Assembly: GCA_963843315.1 (NCBI GenBank)
Contig: CAWJJU010000004.1
Span: 62,001-126,000, forward strand
Reading direction: 5' to 3'
Length of the DNA: 64,000 nt
Source: JAWVFM01 sp963843315
GTDB taxonomy: Bacteria > Actinomycetota > Thermoleophilia > Solirubrobacterales > 70-9
Of this stretch, positions 8,120 to 16,717 are shown one piece after another (position 1 is the stretch's first letter; every line of letters starts with the position of its first letter). Below the pieces are notes generated by a model. It had not been told where the DNA came from. It did no database searches and saw only the letters and a list, made by a program, of their open reading frames with translations. The position numbers and the translations under genes are program-made.

Positions 8120-8899
8120 TCAGCTGACGCGCCCGCCGTCCGCGTAGATCGTGACCCGGCCTCCCCGCGCGAAGCCGCCGAGGGTCATGCCACGGTCGCG
8201 CGCGAGCTGGACCGCAAGCGAGGTCGGGGCGCCGACCCCGACGAGCACCGGGCACCCGGCGACGGCCGCCTTCTGCACGAGCTCGAAGGCGAGGCGCCCG
8301 CTGACGCAAAGGAGCTTGCCGGCGAGCGGGACGAGCTCGGCGGCGAGGGCGAAGCCGATGACCTTGTCCATGGCGTTGTGGCGCCCGACGTCCTCACGCA
8401 CGGCCAGGAGCCGGCCGCTGGGCGAGAAGAGCCCCGTGGCATGCAGCCCGCCGCTTCGCCGAAAGCCCGGCTGCTCGAGCCGGCCCGGGAGCGAGGCCAG
8501 CAGCGCGCGTGGGACGGTCGGCCCGGAGGCGGGCGTCGGCGCCGCGACGTCGACCTCTTCCAGCGCGCCCTTGCCGCACACCCCGCACGAGGAGGTCGTG
8601 TAGAAGCGGCGCGTCGCCGGCTCGCGGGTGAGCGGCCCCTCGACCTCGATTACGTTGCCCGCGAGGTCCCCGGTCGGGCCGGCGCCCCGCGGCCCGTCGA
8701 TCAGGCCCTCGCCGAAAAGAAACCCGAGAGCGAGCTCCTCGTCGTCCCCGGGCGTGCGCATGGTCACGGCGACGGGCTCGCCGCCGACCCTGATCTCCAG
8801 AGGCTCCTCGATGGCGACCTCGTCGCTCTGGCCCTCGCGCTCGATCGAGACCAGCATCCGCGAGGCGGGCGCGCCGGTGGGATCGGCCGGTAGCTCCAT
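8120..8899 (-). CDS. fdhD: Formate dehydrogenase accessory sulfurtransferase FdhD
   Basis: The 259 residues include the diagnostic TSSCGVCGKG motif (Cys105 and Cys108), through which FdhD transfers sulfur to the molybdenum centre. They also include EEPLEIRVGGEPVAVTMRTPG and the C-terminal SGRLAFELVQKAAVAG and GVGAPTSLAV blocks. It activates molybdopterin oxidoreductases of the FdhF group in the cytoplasm. It is divergent from such an enzyme across only 22 bp, so the two probably share a control region and work together. Confidence 0.95.
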   Translation of the reverse strand: MELPADPTGAPASRMLVSIEREGQSDEVAIEEPLEIRVGGEPVAVTMRTPGDDEELALGFLFGEGLIDGPRGAGPTGDLAGNVIEVEGPLTREPATRRFYTTSSCGVCGKGALEEVDVAAPTPASGPTVPRALLASLPGRLEQPGFRRSGGLHATGLFSPSGRLLAVREDVGRHNAMDKVIGFALAAELVPLAGKLLCVSGRLAFELVQKAAVAGCPVLVGVGAPTSLAVQLARDRGMTLGGFARGGRVTIYADGGRVS

Positions 8900-8921
8900 C
8901 GCACTAACTTATTGACGCAGG

Positions 8922-11148
8922 ATGTTGCGTAAGCCGAAACGCGGCCCGACCCCGTCGATCTGGGCGAGCAGGAAGCCCTTCGGGATCGGCGAGCAGCGGC
9001 CGAACAACTACCGCGAGGTATTCCGCGCGATCGCCGAGAACCGCGACAACGCGGGCTTTGCCTGGCGCATCCTCAGCCAGGGCGTCTGCGACGGGTGCGC
9101 CCTCGGCACGAGCGGCCTGCGCGACTGGACGATCGACGGCGTCCACCTCTGCAACATCCGGCTGCGGCTGCTGCGCATGAACACGATGGCGGCGCTCGAC
9201 CCCGCACTCCTTGGTGACGTCGGCCTCGCTGGAGCGGCTGAGCGGCGCCCAGCTGCGCGGGCTCGGCCGCCTCCCCCACCCCATGCTCCGCCGTCGCGGC
9301 GAGCGAGGCTTCGAGCGAGTCGGCTGGGACGTCGCGCTCGAGCTGATGAGCTCTCGCGTGGCCGCAAGCGATCCCGCCCGGATCGGCTTCTACCTGACCA
9401 GCCGCGGCACGGCGAACGAGACCTACTACGCAGCCCAGAAGGCGGCCCGCGCCCTGGGCACGAACTCGATCGACAACGCCGCGCGCGTCTGCCACTCGCC
9501 GAGCACGTTCGGCCTCAAGGAGGCGCTGGGCGTCGCCGCGACGACCTGCTCCTACAGCGACTGGATCGGAACCGACCTGATCGTCTTCGTCGGCTCCAAC
9601 GTCGCCAACAACCAGCCCGTCACGACCAAGTACCTGCACCTGGCGAAGAAGGCGGGCACCAGGGTCGCCGTGGTCAACCCCTATCGCGAGCCGGGAATGG
9701 ACCGCTACTGGATCCCGTCGAACCTCGAGAGCGCGCTGTTCGGCACGCGGATCTGCGACCGCCACTTCCCGCTGGCCATCGGCGGCGACGTCGCGTTCCT
9801 CTCCGGCGCGCTGAAGGCGATCGCCGAGCGCGGCGCCCTGCGCCGGGACTTCGTGGAGGCCCACACCGACGGCTGGCCCGAGCTGCGCACCGCGCTCGAG
9901 GCGACCCCGTGGGAGCGAATCGAGCAGGGCTCGGGCACGACCCGCGCCGAGATCGAGGAGTTCGCGCGGATGCTCGCCGAGGCCGACCGCGCAGTCTTCG
10001 TGTGGAGCATGGGGGTGACCCAGCACGAGCGCGGCGAGGACAACGTCCGCGCCCTCGTGAACCTCGCCCTCGCGCGCGGGTTCGTCGGGCGCGAGGGCTG
10101 CGGGTTGATGCCGATCCGCGGCCACTCCGGCGTGCAGGGCGGCGCGGAGATGGGCTGCTACTCCACTGCGTTCCCGGGCGGCGCTGTCGTCGGCGACGCG
10201 GGCGCGTCCGAGCTGTCTGGAGAGTGGGGCTTCGACGTACCCTCGGCGCGGGGCAAGACAGCCCCCGAGATGCTCGACGCGGCCGGGCGCGGAGAGCTCG
10301 ACTTCCTGTTCGCCTCCGGGGGCAATTTCGTCGACGTCATGCCCGACCCGGACCGCACCCGGGCGGCGCTCGCGGCGATCCCGCTGCGCGTGCACATGGA
10401 CATCGTCCCCTCGACCCAGATGCTGGTCGAGCCGGGGCAGGAGGTGCTGGTGCTGCCGGCGACGACGCGCTACGAGATGGCGGGCGGGATCACGGAGACG
10501 TCGACCGAGCGGCGGATCATCTTCAGCCCGGAGATCGAGGGCCCGCGGATCGGTGAGGCCCGCCCCGAATGGGAGGTGCTGACCGAGCTCGCCGCCCGGG
10601 TTCGGCCCGACCTCGCGGAGAAGGTGCGCTTTGCGGGAACACCCGAGATCCGCCGGGAAATCGCCGCGGTCGTGCCCCTCTACGCGGGGATCGAGACGCT
10701 CGCCGAGGCGGGCGACGAGGTGCAGTACGGCGGCGCGCGGCTCTGCGAGGGCTGGGAGTTCCCCACCGGCGACGGCCTGGCCCACTTCAGCGACGTCGAG
10801 GTTCCGGACCCCGCACCGCCCGACGGCAAGCTCGCCCTCGCCACCAGGCGCGGCAAGCAGTTCAACTCGATCGTCCACGAGCGCCGCGACTCGCTGAACG
10901 GAGCGACACGCGAGGCGGTGCTGATCGCGGCGTCCGACGCGGCCGCGCGCGGCCTGGCCGACGGCGACGCCGTGATCGTGCGCTCGGACACCGGGGCGAT
11001 GGAGGGCACCGTCCTGACGGCTCCGATCGCCCCCGGGAACGTGCAGGTTCACTGGCCTGAGGGCAACGTCCTGATCGCCGACGGCGTGCGCTCGCCCGAC
11101 GCCGGGATCCCCGACTACAACGCGCGCGTCACCGTCGAGAGGCGATGA
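8922..11148 (+). CDS. FdhF/YdeP-family molybdopterin oxidoreductase, one frameshift
   Basis: The N-terminal part is read from the ATG at 8922 (MLRKPKRG...GVCDGCALGTSGLRDW, with a CxxC pair expected for a cofactor-proximal Fe-S cluster). The rest is read from about 9223 in the +1 frame (SLERLSGAQLRGLGRLPHPM...). Removing one G near 9222-9223 (GTCGGCC to GTCGCC) joins them into about 741 residues, the usual size of this family. ARVCHSPSTFG carries the Cys expected to ligand molybdenum, where E. coli FdhF has selenocysteine. The C-terminal MopB_CT-like domain includes KLALATRRGKQFNSI. Substrate is unknown for YdeP-type members; formate oxidation is not established. The extra G is probably a sequence error. 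Confidence 0.85.
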
Positions 11149-11707
11149 GCGCCGCGGCGCGAGCGGCGTCCGCCGGAGTGTTGACGTTGGTAAGGAAGAC
11201 CTCCGGCTCGCCGAACGCCGCGAGCTCGACCGGGCCCAGCACCTCGGGAGCGAGCGCCTCCACGGCGCGGGCCGCCGGCTCGCCGCGCTCGATTGCCCCC
11301 GCAAGCGGCGCCGCCGCGGCCGCCGGGTAGCGACCGAGCAGCGGCTCGAGGCCGCGCCCGGATCGGCAGACGACGAGGCCCTCGGCCCGGGCCAGCCTGC
11401 GCAGCAGCGCCGGGGGCACGAGCGGCATGTCGCAGGCGACGACCACCAGCCCCGCGCCCACCTCACCGAGCGCCGCCACGACGCCCGCCAGCGGATGCTC
11501 GGGCTCCGCCGGCTCGCGCAGGACGCGGGCGCGTGCATCCGGCAGCTCGGTGCCCGGCTTGGCGACGACCAGCGGCTCCAGGCCTGCCAGGCGGGCGAGC
11601 CCAGCCATACGCCCGAGCATCGTCTCCCCGGCCAGCTCCAGTCCGGCCTTCGCGCCGCCCATGCGACTGGCCCGGCCTCCGGCGAGTATCGCCACCACCG
11701 GCTCCAT
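11129..11707 (-). CDS. mobA: Molybdenum cofactor guanylyltransferase
   Basis: The ATG at 11705-11707 gives 192 residues, normal for MobA. It has the nucleotide-binding signature ILAGGRASRMGGAKAGLEL and the metal/GTP-site VVACDMPLVPP. It attaches GMP to Mo-molybdopterin to form the dinucleotide cofactor used by FdhF-type enzymes. It overlaps the end of the convergent oxidoreductase gene by 20 bp and is divergent from moeA (37-bp gap), which is on the plus strand. The open frame continues far upstream but only as antisense to moeA. Confidence 0.9.
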   Translation of the reverse strand: MEPVVAILAGGRASRMGGAKAGLELAGETMLGRMAGLARLAGLEPLVVAKPGTELPDARARVLREPAEPEHPLAGVVAALGEVGAGLVVVACDMPLVPPALLRRLARAEGLVVCRSGRGLEPLLGRYPAAAAAPLAGAIERGEPAARAVEALAPEVLGPVELAAFGEPEVFLTNVNTPADAARAAALIASRR

Positions 11708-11744
11708 CGCCCGAGTCTCGCAGCGCTCACTACCGTTCGCCGTG

Positions 11745-12983
11745 ATGTTGTCGATCGAGGACGCCCGCGCCGCAGTCCTGGAGAGGGCGCGACCGCTCGG
11801 CGCCGAGGAGGTCGACCTCGAGCTGGCGCTCGGGCGCACGCTCGCCGGCGACGTGGCCGCTCGCGACGACGTCCCGGCTTTCGACAACTCCGCGATGGAC
11901 GGGTTCGCGGCTCGCGCCGCCGACGCGAGCTCGGGGGCGACGCTGGCGATTGCCGGCGAATCGGCCGCCGGGCGACCCTGGGGCGGGAAGCTCGGCCCGG
12001 GCGAGGCCGTCGCGATCTCAACGGGAGCTGCGGTACCCGCCGGCGCCGACGCGGTGATCCGGGTCGAGGACACGCGGACCGCCGGCCGCGGCGTGCGGAT
12101 CCTGGCCGGCGCCGACGCGGGCGACAACGTCAGGCGCGCGGGCGAAGATGTGCGACGCGGCGACACTGTCCTGCGCGCCGGTGAGCAGATCGGCGCGACC
12201 GAGCTGGGCGTCCTGGCGAGCGCCGGCGCGGGGCGGGTTCCGTGCGCGCAGCGCCCGCGCCTCCACCTCCTGGCCACCGGCGACGAGCTGCACGCCGCCG
12301 GCGCGCAGCTGCGACCCGGCGGAGTTCGCAACTCGAACGGCTACTCGGTGGCGGCCCTGGCCCTCGCGGCCGGCGCCGAGGTGATCGCGAGCGAGGTCGT
12401 CGGCGACTCGCGCTCAGCCACCGAGGCGGCGCTCGGGCGCGCCCTCGAGGCCGACGTCACCGTCGTCTGCGGCGGGGTCTCGGTCGGCGAGCACGACCAC
12501 GTGAAGGGGGCGCTGGGGGCGCTGGGCGTCGAGGAGGTCTTCTGGCGGGTCGCCCTGCGTCCGGGAAAGCCGACCTGGTTCGGAGAGCTCGCGGGGGGGC
12601 CGCTCGTCTTCGGCCTGCCGGGCAACCCCGTCTCGGCGATGGTCACCTTCATCGTCTTCGCGCGGCCCGCGATCCGCGCCATGCTCGGGGCCGATCCCGG
12701 CGCCACCAGGGTCCGCGCCGCTCTCGGCCGCGACCTCTCCAAGCCGCCCGGTCGCGCCGAGCTCGTCCGCTGCCGGCTGGATCGGGCGGACCGGCTGGTG
12801 GCCATGCCGACGGGCCCGCAGGGCTCGCACGTGCTGACCTCGATGCTCGGCGCCGACGGCCTCGCGATCCTGCCGCCCGGCGTCGAGGTCGTCGTCGCCG
12901 GAACGGAGGTCGACGTCGAGCTGCTGCCCGCCTCGGTCGCCGGCCCCCTGCCGCGGCCCGCCCCCGGTCCTACGATGGGCTGA
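11745..12983 (+). CDS. moeA: Molybdopterin molybdenumtransferase
   Basis: This 412-residue MoeA is read from the ATG at 11745; the GTG codon just before is an alternative start. Visible blocks are DVPAFDNSAMDGFA, ISTGAAVPAGADAVI, LATGDEL, NSNGYSVAAL, CGGVSVGEHDHVKGAL and FGLPGNPVSAMV, followed by the C-terminal domain IV. It inserts molybdate into adenylylated molybdopterin. It starts the plus-strand run moeA - moaD/E/C - mogA - moaA, and its TGA overlaps the ATG of the next gene (TGATG), so translation is coupled. Confidence 0.95.
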   Translation: MLSIEDARAAVLERARPLGAEEVDLELALGRTLAGDVAARDDVPAFDNSAMDGFAARAADASSGATLAIAGESAAGRPWGGKLGPGEAVAISTGAAVPAGADAVIRVEDTRTAGRGVRILAGADAGDNVRRAGEDVRRGDTVLRAGEQIGATELGVLASAGAGRVPCAQRPRLHLLATGDELHAAGAQLRPGGVRNSNGYSVAALALAAGAEVIASEVVGDSRSATEAALGRALEADVTVVCGGVSVGEHDHVKGALGALGVEEVFWRVALRPGKPTWFGELAGGPLVFGLPGNPVSAMVTFIVFARPAIRAMLGADPGATRVRAALGRDLSKPPGRAELVRCRLDRADRLVAMPTGPQGSHVLTSMLGADGLAILPPGVEVVVAGTEVDVELLPASVAGPLPRPAPGPTMG

Positions 12984-14122
12984 TGGAAGTCTCGGTCAGG
13001 CTGTTCGCCGTGCTTCGCGAGCACGCGGGGCGCGACCGGCTGACCCTGGAGCTCGGCGACGGCGCGACCGTCGCGGACGCGTTGCGTGAGCTCGCGGAGG
13101 AGCCGGGGCTCGGCGAGCTGGCGGGAGCGCCGCATATCCGCGCCGCCGTGAACCGGGAGTACGTCGGCGAGGAGGCGCCCCTGACCGACGGCGACGAGCT
13201 TGCCCTCGTCCCCCCGGTGAGTGGCGGAGCGGGCGCTCGCACGGGGGCGCGGGTGAGCGCGGAGCCGCTGTCGGTCGACCGGCTCGCCGCGTCGGTGAGC
13301 CGGCCGGGCGCGGGCGCGATCGTCGTGTTTGCCGGCGTCACGCGCGAGGTCGAGGCCCTGGAGTACGAGGCCTACACGGAAATGGCCGAGGAGCGGATCG
13401 CCGCGATCCTCGCCGACGTCGGCGCCGCGCACGGCCTCCAGGCGGCGGGCGCCGAGCACCGTCTCGGCATCGTGCCGCTGGGTGAGCCCAGCGTGGTCGT
13501 CGCGGTCTCGGCGGCTCACCGGGGCGAGGCGTTCGCAGCAGCCCGGGAGGCGATCGACCGCATCAAGGCGGAGGCGCCCATCTGGAAGCAGGAGATCGCG
13601 AACGGGAGGCACAGCCGGGTCGAGGGATCCTTGCCCACGCTCGACGCGCCGCGGCTGACGCATCTCGACGAGTCGGGCTCGGCGCGGATGGTCGACGTGG
13701 GCGCCAAGGAGGTGACCGCTCGCCGCGCGCGGGCGCAGGCGCGCGTGCGGATGAGCCCCGCCACAGCCGCCGCCGTGGCCGCCGGCGACGCCCCCAAGGG
13801 CGACGTGCTCGGCACCGCGCGGCTGGCGGGCATCGGCGCGGCGAAGCGGACCTGGGAGCTGATCCCGCTGGCGCATCCGCTCGCCCTGGACCACGTGGAC
13901 ATCGACGGGAGCGTCGACGCCCAGGACGGGACCGTCTCGATCTCCGCCGAGGTGGCGACGACCGCCCGGACCGGGGTCGAGATGGAGGCGATGACCGCAT
14001 GCTCGGTCGCGGCCCTGACGGTCTACGACATGGTCAAGGGGATCGAGCGAGGGGTCACCATCGAACGGGTGCGGCTGGTGTCGAAGTCCGGCGGGCGAAG
14101 CGGCGACTGGAGGGCAGATTGA
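12983..14122 (+). CDS. moaDEC: MoaD-MoaE-MoaC trifunctional fusion for molybdopterin synthesis
   Basis: One uninterrupted 379-residue frame holds three proteins. Residues 1-82 are MoaD (VRLFAVLREHAG...DGDELALVPPVSGG), ending in the Gly-Gly (81-82) that must become a C-terminal thiocarboxylate. Residues about 90-222 are MoaE (GAIVVFAGVTREVE...APIWKQEIANGRHSRVEG). Residues about 224-379 are MoaC (THLDESGSARMVDVGAKEVTARRA...IPLAHPLALDHVDID...GVEMEAMTACSVAALTVYDMVK). MoaC makes cyclic pyranopterin monophosphate with MoaA; MoaD/E adds the dithiolene sulfurs. Since MoaD must have a free C-terminus, proteolysis after Gly82 is expected, as is known for the two-domain MoaX of Mycobacterium tuberculosis. 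It is coupled to moeA and mogA by overlaps. Confidence 0.95.
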   Translation: MEVSVRLFAVLREHAGRDRLTLELGDGATVADALRELAEEPGLGELAGAPHIRAAVNREYVGEEAPLTDGDELALVPPVSGGAGARTGARVSAEPLSVDRLAASVSRPGAGAIVVFAGVTREVEALEYEAYTEMAEERIAAILADVGAAHGLQAAGAEHRLGIVPLGEPSVVVAVSAAHRGEAFAAAREAIDRIKAEAPIWKQEIANGRHSRVEGSLPTLDAPRLTHLDESGSARMVDVGAKEVTARRARAQARVRMSPATAAAVAAGDAPKGDVLGTARLAGIGAAKRTWELIPLAHPLALDHVDIDGSVDAQDGTVSISAEVATTARTGVEMEAMTACSVAALTVYDMVKGIERGVTIERVRLVSKSGGRSGDWRAD

Positions 14123-14628
14123 GCCACGGGGGCGACGCGCTCGAGCCGATCCGCGCGGTTGCGCTGACCGTCTCCACCACCCGCTCCGCCGGCAAGGCGG
14201 AGGACAGAAGCGGCCCTGCGCTCGCCGCGTTCGCCGCGGGAATCGGCGCCGAGGTGATCGGCGCGGAGGTCGTCCCGGACCGGCGCGAGGAGATCGCGGA
14301 GCGAATCCGCTGGTGGTGCGACGAGGGCAGCGCGAACCTCGTCCTGACCAGCGGCGGCACGGGCCTCTCGCCAGATGACGTCACCCCGGAGGCGACCCGC
14401 GACGTTCTCGAGCGCGAGGCGCCGGGTATCTCCGAGGCGATGCGCCTGGTTTCCCGCGAGCACACCGACAAGTGGATGCTCTCACGCGGCGCCGCCGGCT
14501 CCCGCGGTCGCGCGCTGGTGATCAACTTCCCGGGCAACCCGCCCGCGATCGAGCAGGCCGGAGCGGCCATCGCCGCCGCCCTGCCCCACGCCGTCGACCT
14601 GCTGGCCCGAAACGGATCGGAAACCTGA
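14119..14628 (+). CDS. mogA: Molybdopterin adenylyltransferase (MogA/MoaB family)
   Basis: A TTG start at 14119 overlaps the preceding stop codon and gives 169 residues, typical of the MogA/MoaB family. Signature blocks are AVALTVSTTRSAG, LVLTSGGTGLSPDDVTPEAT and ALVINFPGNPPAIEQ. It adenylylates molybdopterin before MoeA inserts molybdenum. MogA and MoaB cannot be separated confidently by eye. Its TGA is followed immediately by the moaA ATG. Confidence 0.88.
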   Translation: MSHGGDALEPIRAVALTVSTTRSAGKAEDRSGPALAAFAAGIGAEVIGAEVVPDRREEIAERIRWWCDEGSANLVLTSGGTGLSPDDVTPEATRDVLEREAPGISEAMRLVSREHTDKWMLSRGAAGSRGRALVINFPGNPPAIEQAGAAIAAALPHAVDLLARNGSET

Positions 14629-15645
14629 ATGGGCGACGATCGCGGCATGGCCACACCTGTGCTTCGCGACGCTCACGGGCGGGCGATCACCGACCTGCGG
14701 GTCTCGGTCACCGATCGCTGCAACTTCCGCTGCCGCTACTGCATGCCCGCCGAGGGCATGCGCTGGCTCGAGCGCGACGAGATCCTGACCTTCGAGGAGA
14801 TCGAGCGCGTGGTGCGGGTCCTGGCGGGCCTGGGCGTCAGCGACCTGCGGCTGACGGGCGGCGAGCCGCTCGCGCGCCGCGAGTTCCCGCGGCTCGTCGG
14901 GATGCTGCGGCGGGTCGCGGGCGTAACCGACCTCTCGCTGACGACGAACGGCTATCTGCTCGAGCGCGATGCCGGCCGCTTGGTCGCCGCGGGGATCGAC
15001 CGCATCAACGTCTCGGTCGATTCGCTGGCGCGCGACCGCTTCCACCAGATCACCCGCCGCGACGCCCTCCCCCAGGTTCTGCGCGGGCTGGCGGCGATCG
15101 CCGGTTACGAGCGTGTCCGCCCGATCAAGGTCAACGCCGTCGCGATGCGCGACTTCACCGAGGACGAGGTCTTCCGCTTCTGCGAGCTCGCGCGGTCCGA
15201 GAGCTTTCAGGTGCGGTTCATCGAGTTCATGCCGCTCGACGGCGACCGCGCCTGGAGCACGGACGCCGTGCTGAGTGGCGCGGAGGTCCGCGAGCTGATC
15301 GCGGCCCGGCACCCGCTGGAGGAGCTTCCGCGCGAGCCGCACGCGACGGCGCGGGTCTACCGCTTCGCCGACGGGGGCGGCGGCGAGATCGGCTTCATCA
15401 ACCCCGTCTCCGAGCCGTTCTGCGCCGATTGCAACCGCATCCGGCTCACCGCCGACGGACAGCTGCGCACCTGCCTGTTCTCGATCCGCGAGACCGACCT
15501 TCGCGAGCCGCTTCGCGCCGGGGCGACGGACTCCGAGATCGAGCAGATCGTGCGCGACGCCGTGTGGCGCAAGGAGCTGAAGCACCGGGTCAACGAGCCC
15601 GGCTTCGTGCCGCCGCCGCGGACGATGAGCGCGATCGGCGGCTGA
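14629..15645 (+). CDS. moaA: GTP 3',8-cyclase, radical SAM
   Basis: This 338-residue MoaA has the radical-SAM cluster CNFRCRYC (Cys31, 35, 38), LTGGEPLARRE, and the second Fe-S cluster CADC...RTC (Cys265, 268, 282). The C-terminus ends in Gly-Gly, a conserved feature needed by MoaA. It converts GTP to the cyclised intermediate that MoaC turns into cPMP, so it pairs with the MoaC domain two genes upstream. Met7 (MATPVLRD) is an alternative start. It is the last gene of the cofactor operon; the next gene is convergent 13 bp away. Confidence 0.96.
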   Translation: MGDDRGMATPVLRDAHGRAITDLRVSVTDRCNFRCRYCMPAEGMRWLERDEILTFEEIERVVRVLAGLGVSDLRLTGGEPLARREFPRLVGMLRRVAGVTDLSLTTNGYLLERDAGRLVAAGIDRINVSVDSLARDRFHQITRRDALPQVLRGLAAIAGYERVRPIKVNAVAMRDFTEDEVFRFCELARSESFQVRFIEFMPLDGDRAWSTDAVLSGAEVRELIAARHPLEELPREPHATARVYRFADGGGGEIGFINPVSEPFCADCNRIRLTADGQLRTCLFSIRETDLREPLRAGATDSEIEQIVRDAVWRKELKHRVNEPGFVPPPRTMSAIGG

Positions 15646-15658
15646 CGCCCCTAGATGA

Positions 15659-16717
15659 CTAGACCGGCTCGCGCAGCTCCGCGCCGGCGAACTCCCGCAT
15701 CCCCGAGGCGAGATCCACCCGGGCGCGAAATCCCAGCTCCGCGGCCGCGCGCCGGGTCGAGGCGAACACGTGTCGCACGTCGCCGAGACGAAATTCGCCG
15801 GTGACCTCAGGTGGGGGGCCGCCCATCGCGGCCGCGAGGCCCTCGGCCATCTCCCCGACCGCGGCGGGACTGCCCGAGGCGACGTTGAACGCGCCCTGCG
15901 CGTCGGTTGCGTCCAGCGCGGTCAGATTCGCGGCGGCGACGTCGTGGACGCAGACGAAGTCGCGCAACTGGCGGCCATCCTCGAAGACCCTCGGCGCAAC
16001 GCCGGCCGCGAGCGCGCTGCGAAAGATGCTGGCGACGCCCGCGTAGGGGGTATCGCGCGGCATCCGCGGCCCGTAGACGTTGTGGTAGCGAAGCGCCGCC
16101 GTACTGGCCCCGGATTCGCGGGCGAAGACGGAGCACAGGTGCTCCTGATGGAGCTTGGTGGCCGCGTAGACGTTTCGCGGATCGGCCGGCGCGGTTTCCG
16201 GCACCGCCTGCGGCTCGAGCTCGGCACCGCACGCCGGGCAGCAGGGCCCGAAGCGACCCGCGGTCAGGTCACCGATCTCGCGGGGGCCGGGCGCCACCGC
16301 GCCGTGGCGAGCGCAGCGGTAGCGCCCCTCGCCGTAGATGACCATGCTGCTGGCCAGGACGAACCGCCCTCGGAAGGCTCGGTCGGCGAGCGCGCTCAGG
16401 AGCACCGCGGTCCCGACGCCGTTGGCTCCCACGTAGTCCGGCATGTCCCCCAGATCCACGCCCAGGCCGACCATCGCCGCCTGGTGGCAGACGGCGCCCA
16501 CGCCGGCCACCGCGTCGCGCACCGCGTCCGGGTCGCGCGCATCGGCCCATCGGTAGTCGGCGGCTGGGTTGAGGTAGCCAGGCCGATCGGAGTGGGCGCG
16601 CGGATCGAGGCTGTCGAGCACCCGCACGTCCCACCCTGCGCCGGCGAGGGCATCGACGACCCAGGAGCCGATGAAGCCGGCGCCGCCGGTGACCAGAACC
16701 GAGCGGGGCAGGCTCAC
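15659..16717 (-). CDS. NAD-dependent sugar epimerase with Cys-cluster insertion
   Basis: The GTG start (16715-16717) overlaps the stop of the upstream membrane-protein gene and gives 352 residues. It is an extended SDR fold: VLVTGGAGFIGSW at the N-terminus, catalytic YAATK, and PADPRNVYAATKLHQEHL. Between the central strand and the active site is an insertion with CARHG...CCPACG, a likely structural zinc site. A similar Cys-cluster insertion is, from memory, found in dTDP-L-rhamnose 4-epimerases, so that is a candidate activity but not proven. Together with the polytopic glycosyltransferase candidate upstream it suggests nucleotide-sugar supply for surface glycan assembly. Confidence 0.82.
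   Translation of the reverse strand: MSLPRSVLVTGGAGFIGSWVVDALAGAGWDVRVLDSLDPRAHSDRPGYLNPAADYRWADARDPDAVRDAVAGVGAVCHQAAMVGLGVDLGDMPDYVGANGVGTAVLLSALADRAFRGRFVLASSMVIYGEGRYRCARHGAVAPGPREIGDLTAGRFGPCCPACGAELEPQAVPETAPADPRNVYAATKLHQEHLCSVFARESGASTAALRYHNVYGPRMPRDTPYAGVASIFRSALAAGVAPRVFEDGRQLRDFVCVHDVAAANLTALDATDAQGAFNVASGSPAAVGEMAEGLAAAMGGPPPEVTGEFRLGDVRHVFASTRRAAAELGFRARVDLASGMREFAGAELREPV

Noticed and set aside
8900..8945. Operator between fdhD and the oxidoreductase gene (TGACGCA...TGCGTAA)
   Set aside because: The arms are only 5-6 bp and extend into the coding start; too weak to annotate.
9073..12021. A 982-residue minus-strand protein
   Set aside because: It is Arg/His-rich and overlaps the well-supported oxidoreductase and moeA genes on the opposite strand; typical of GC-rich shadow frames.
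15648..15661. A second copy of the 61.4-kb fold-back element between moaA and the epimerase gene
   Set aside because: CTAGATGACT matches the element end for only about 10 bases and the similarity then stops; no inner stems or second arm are present.
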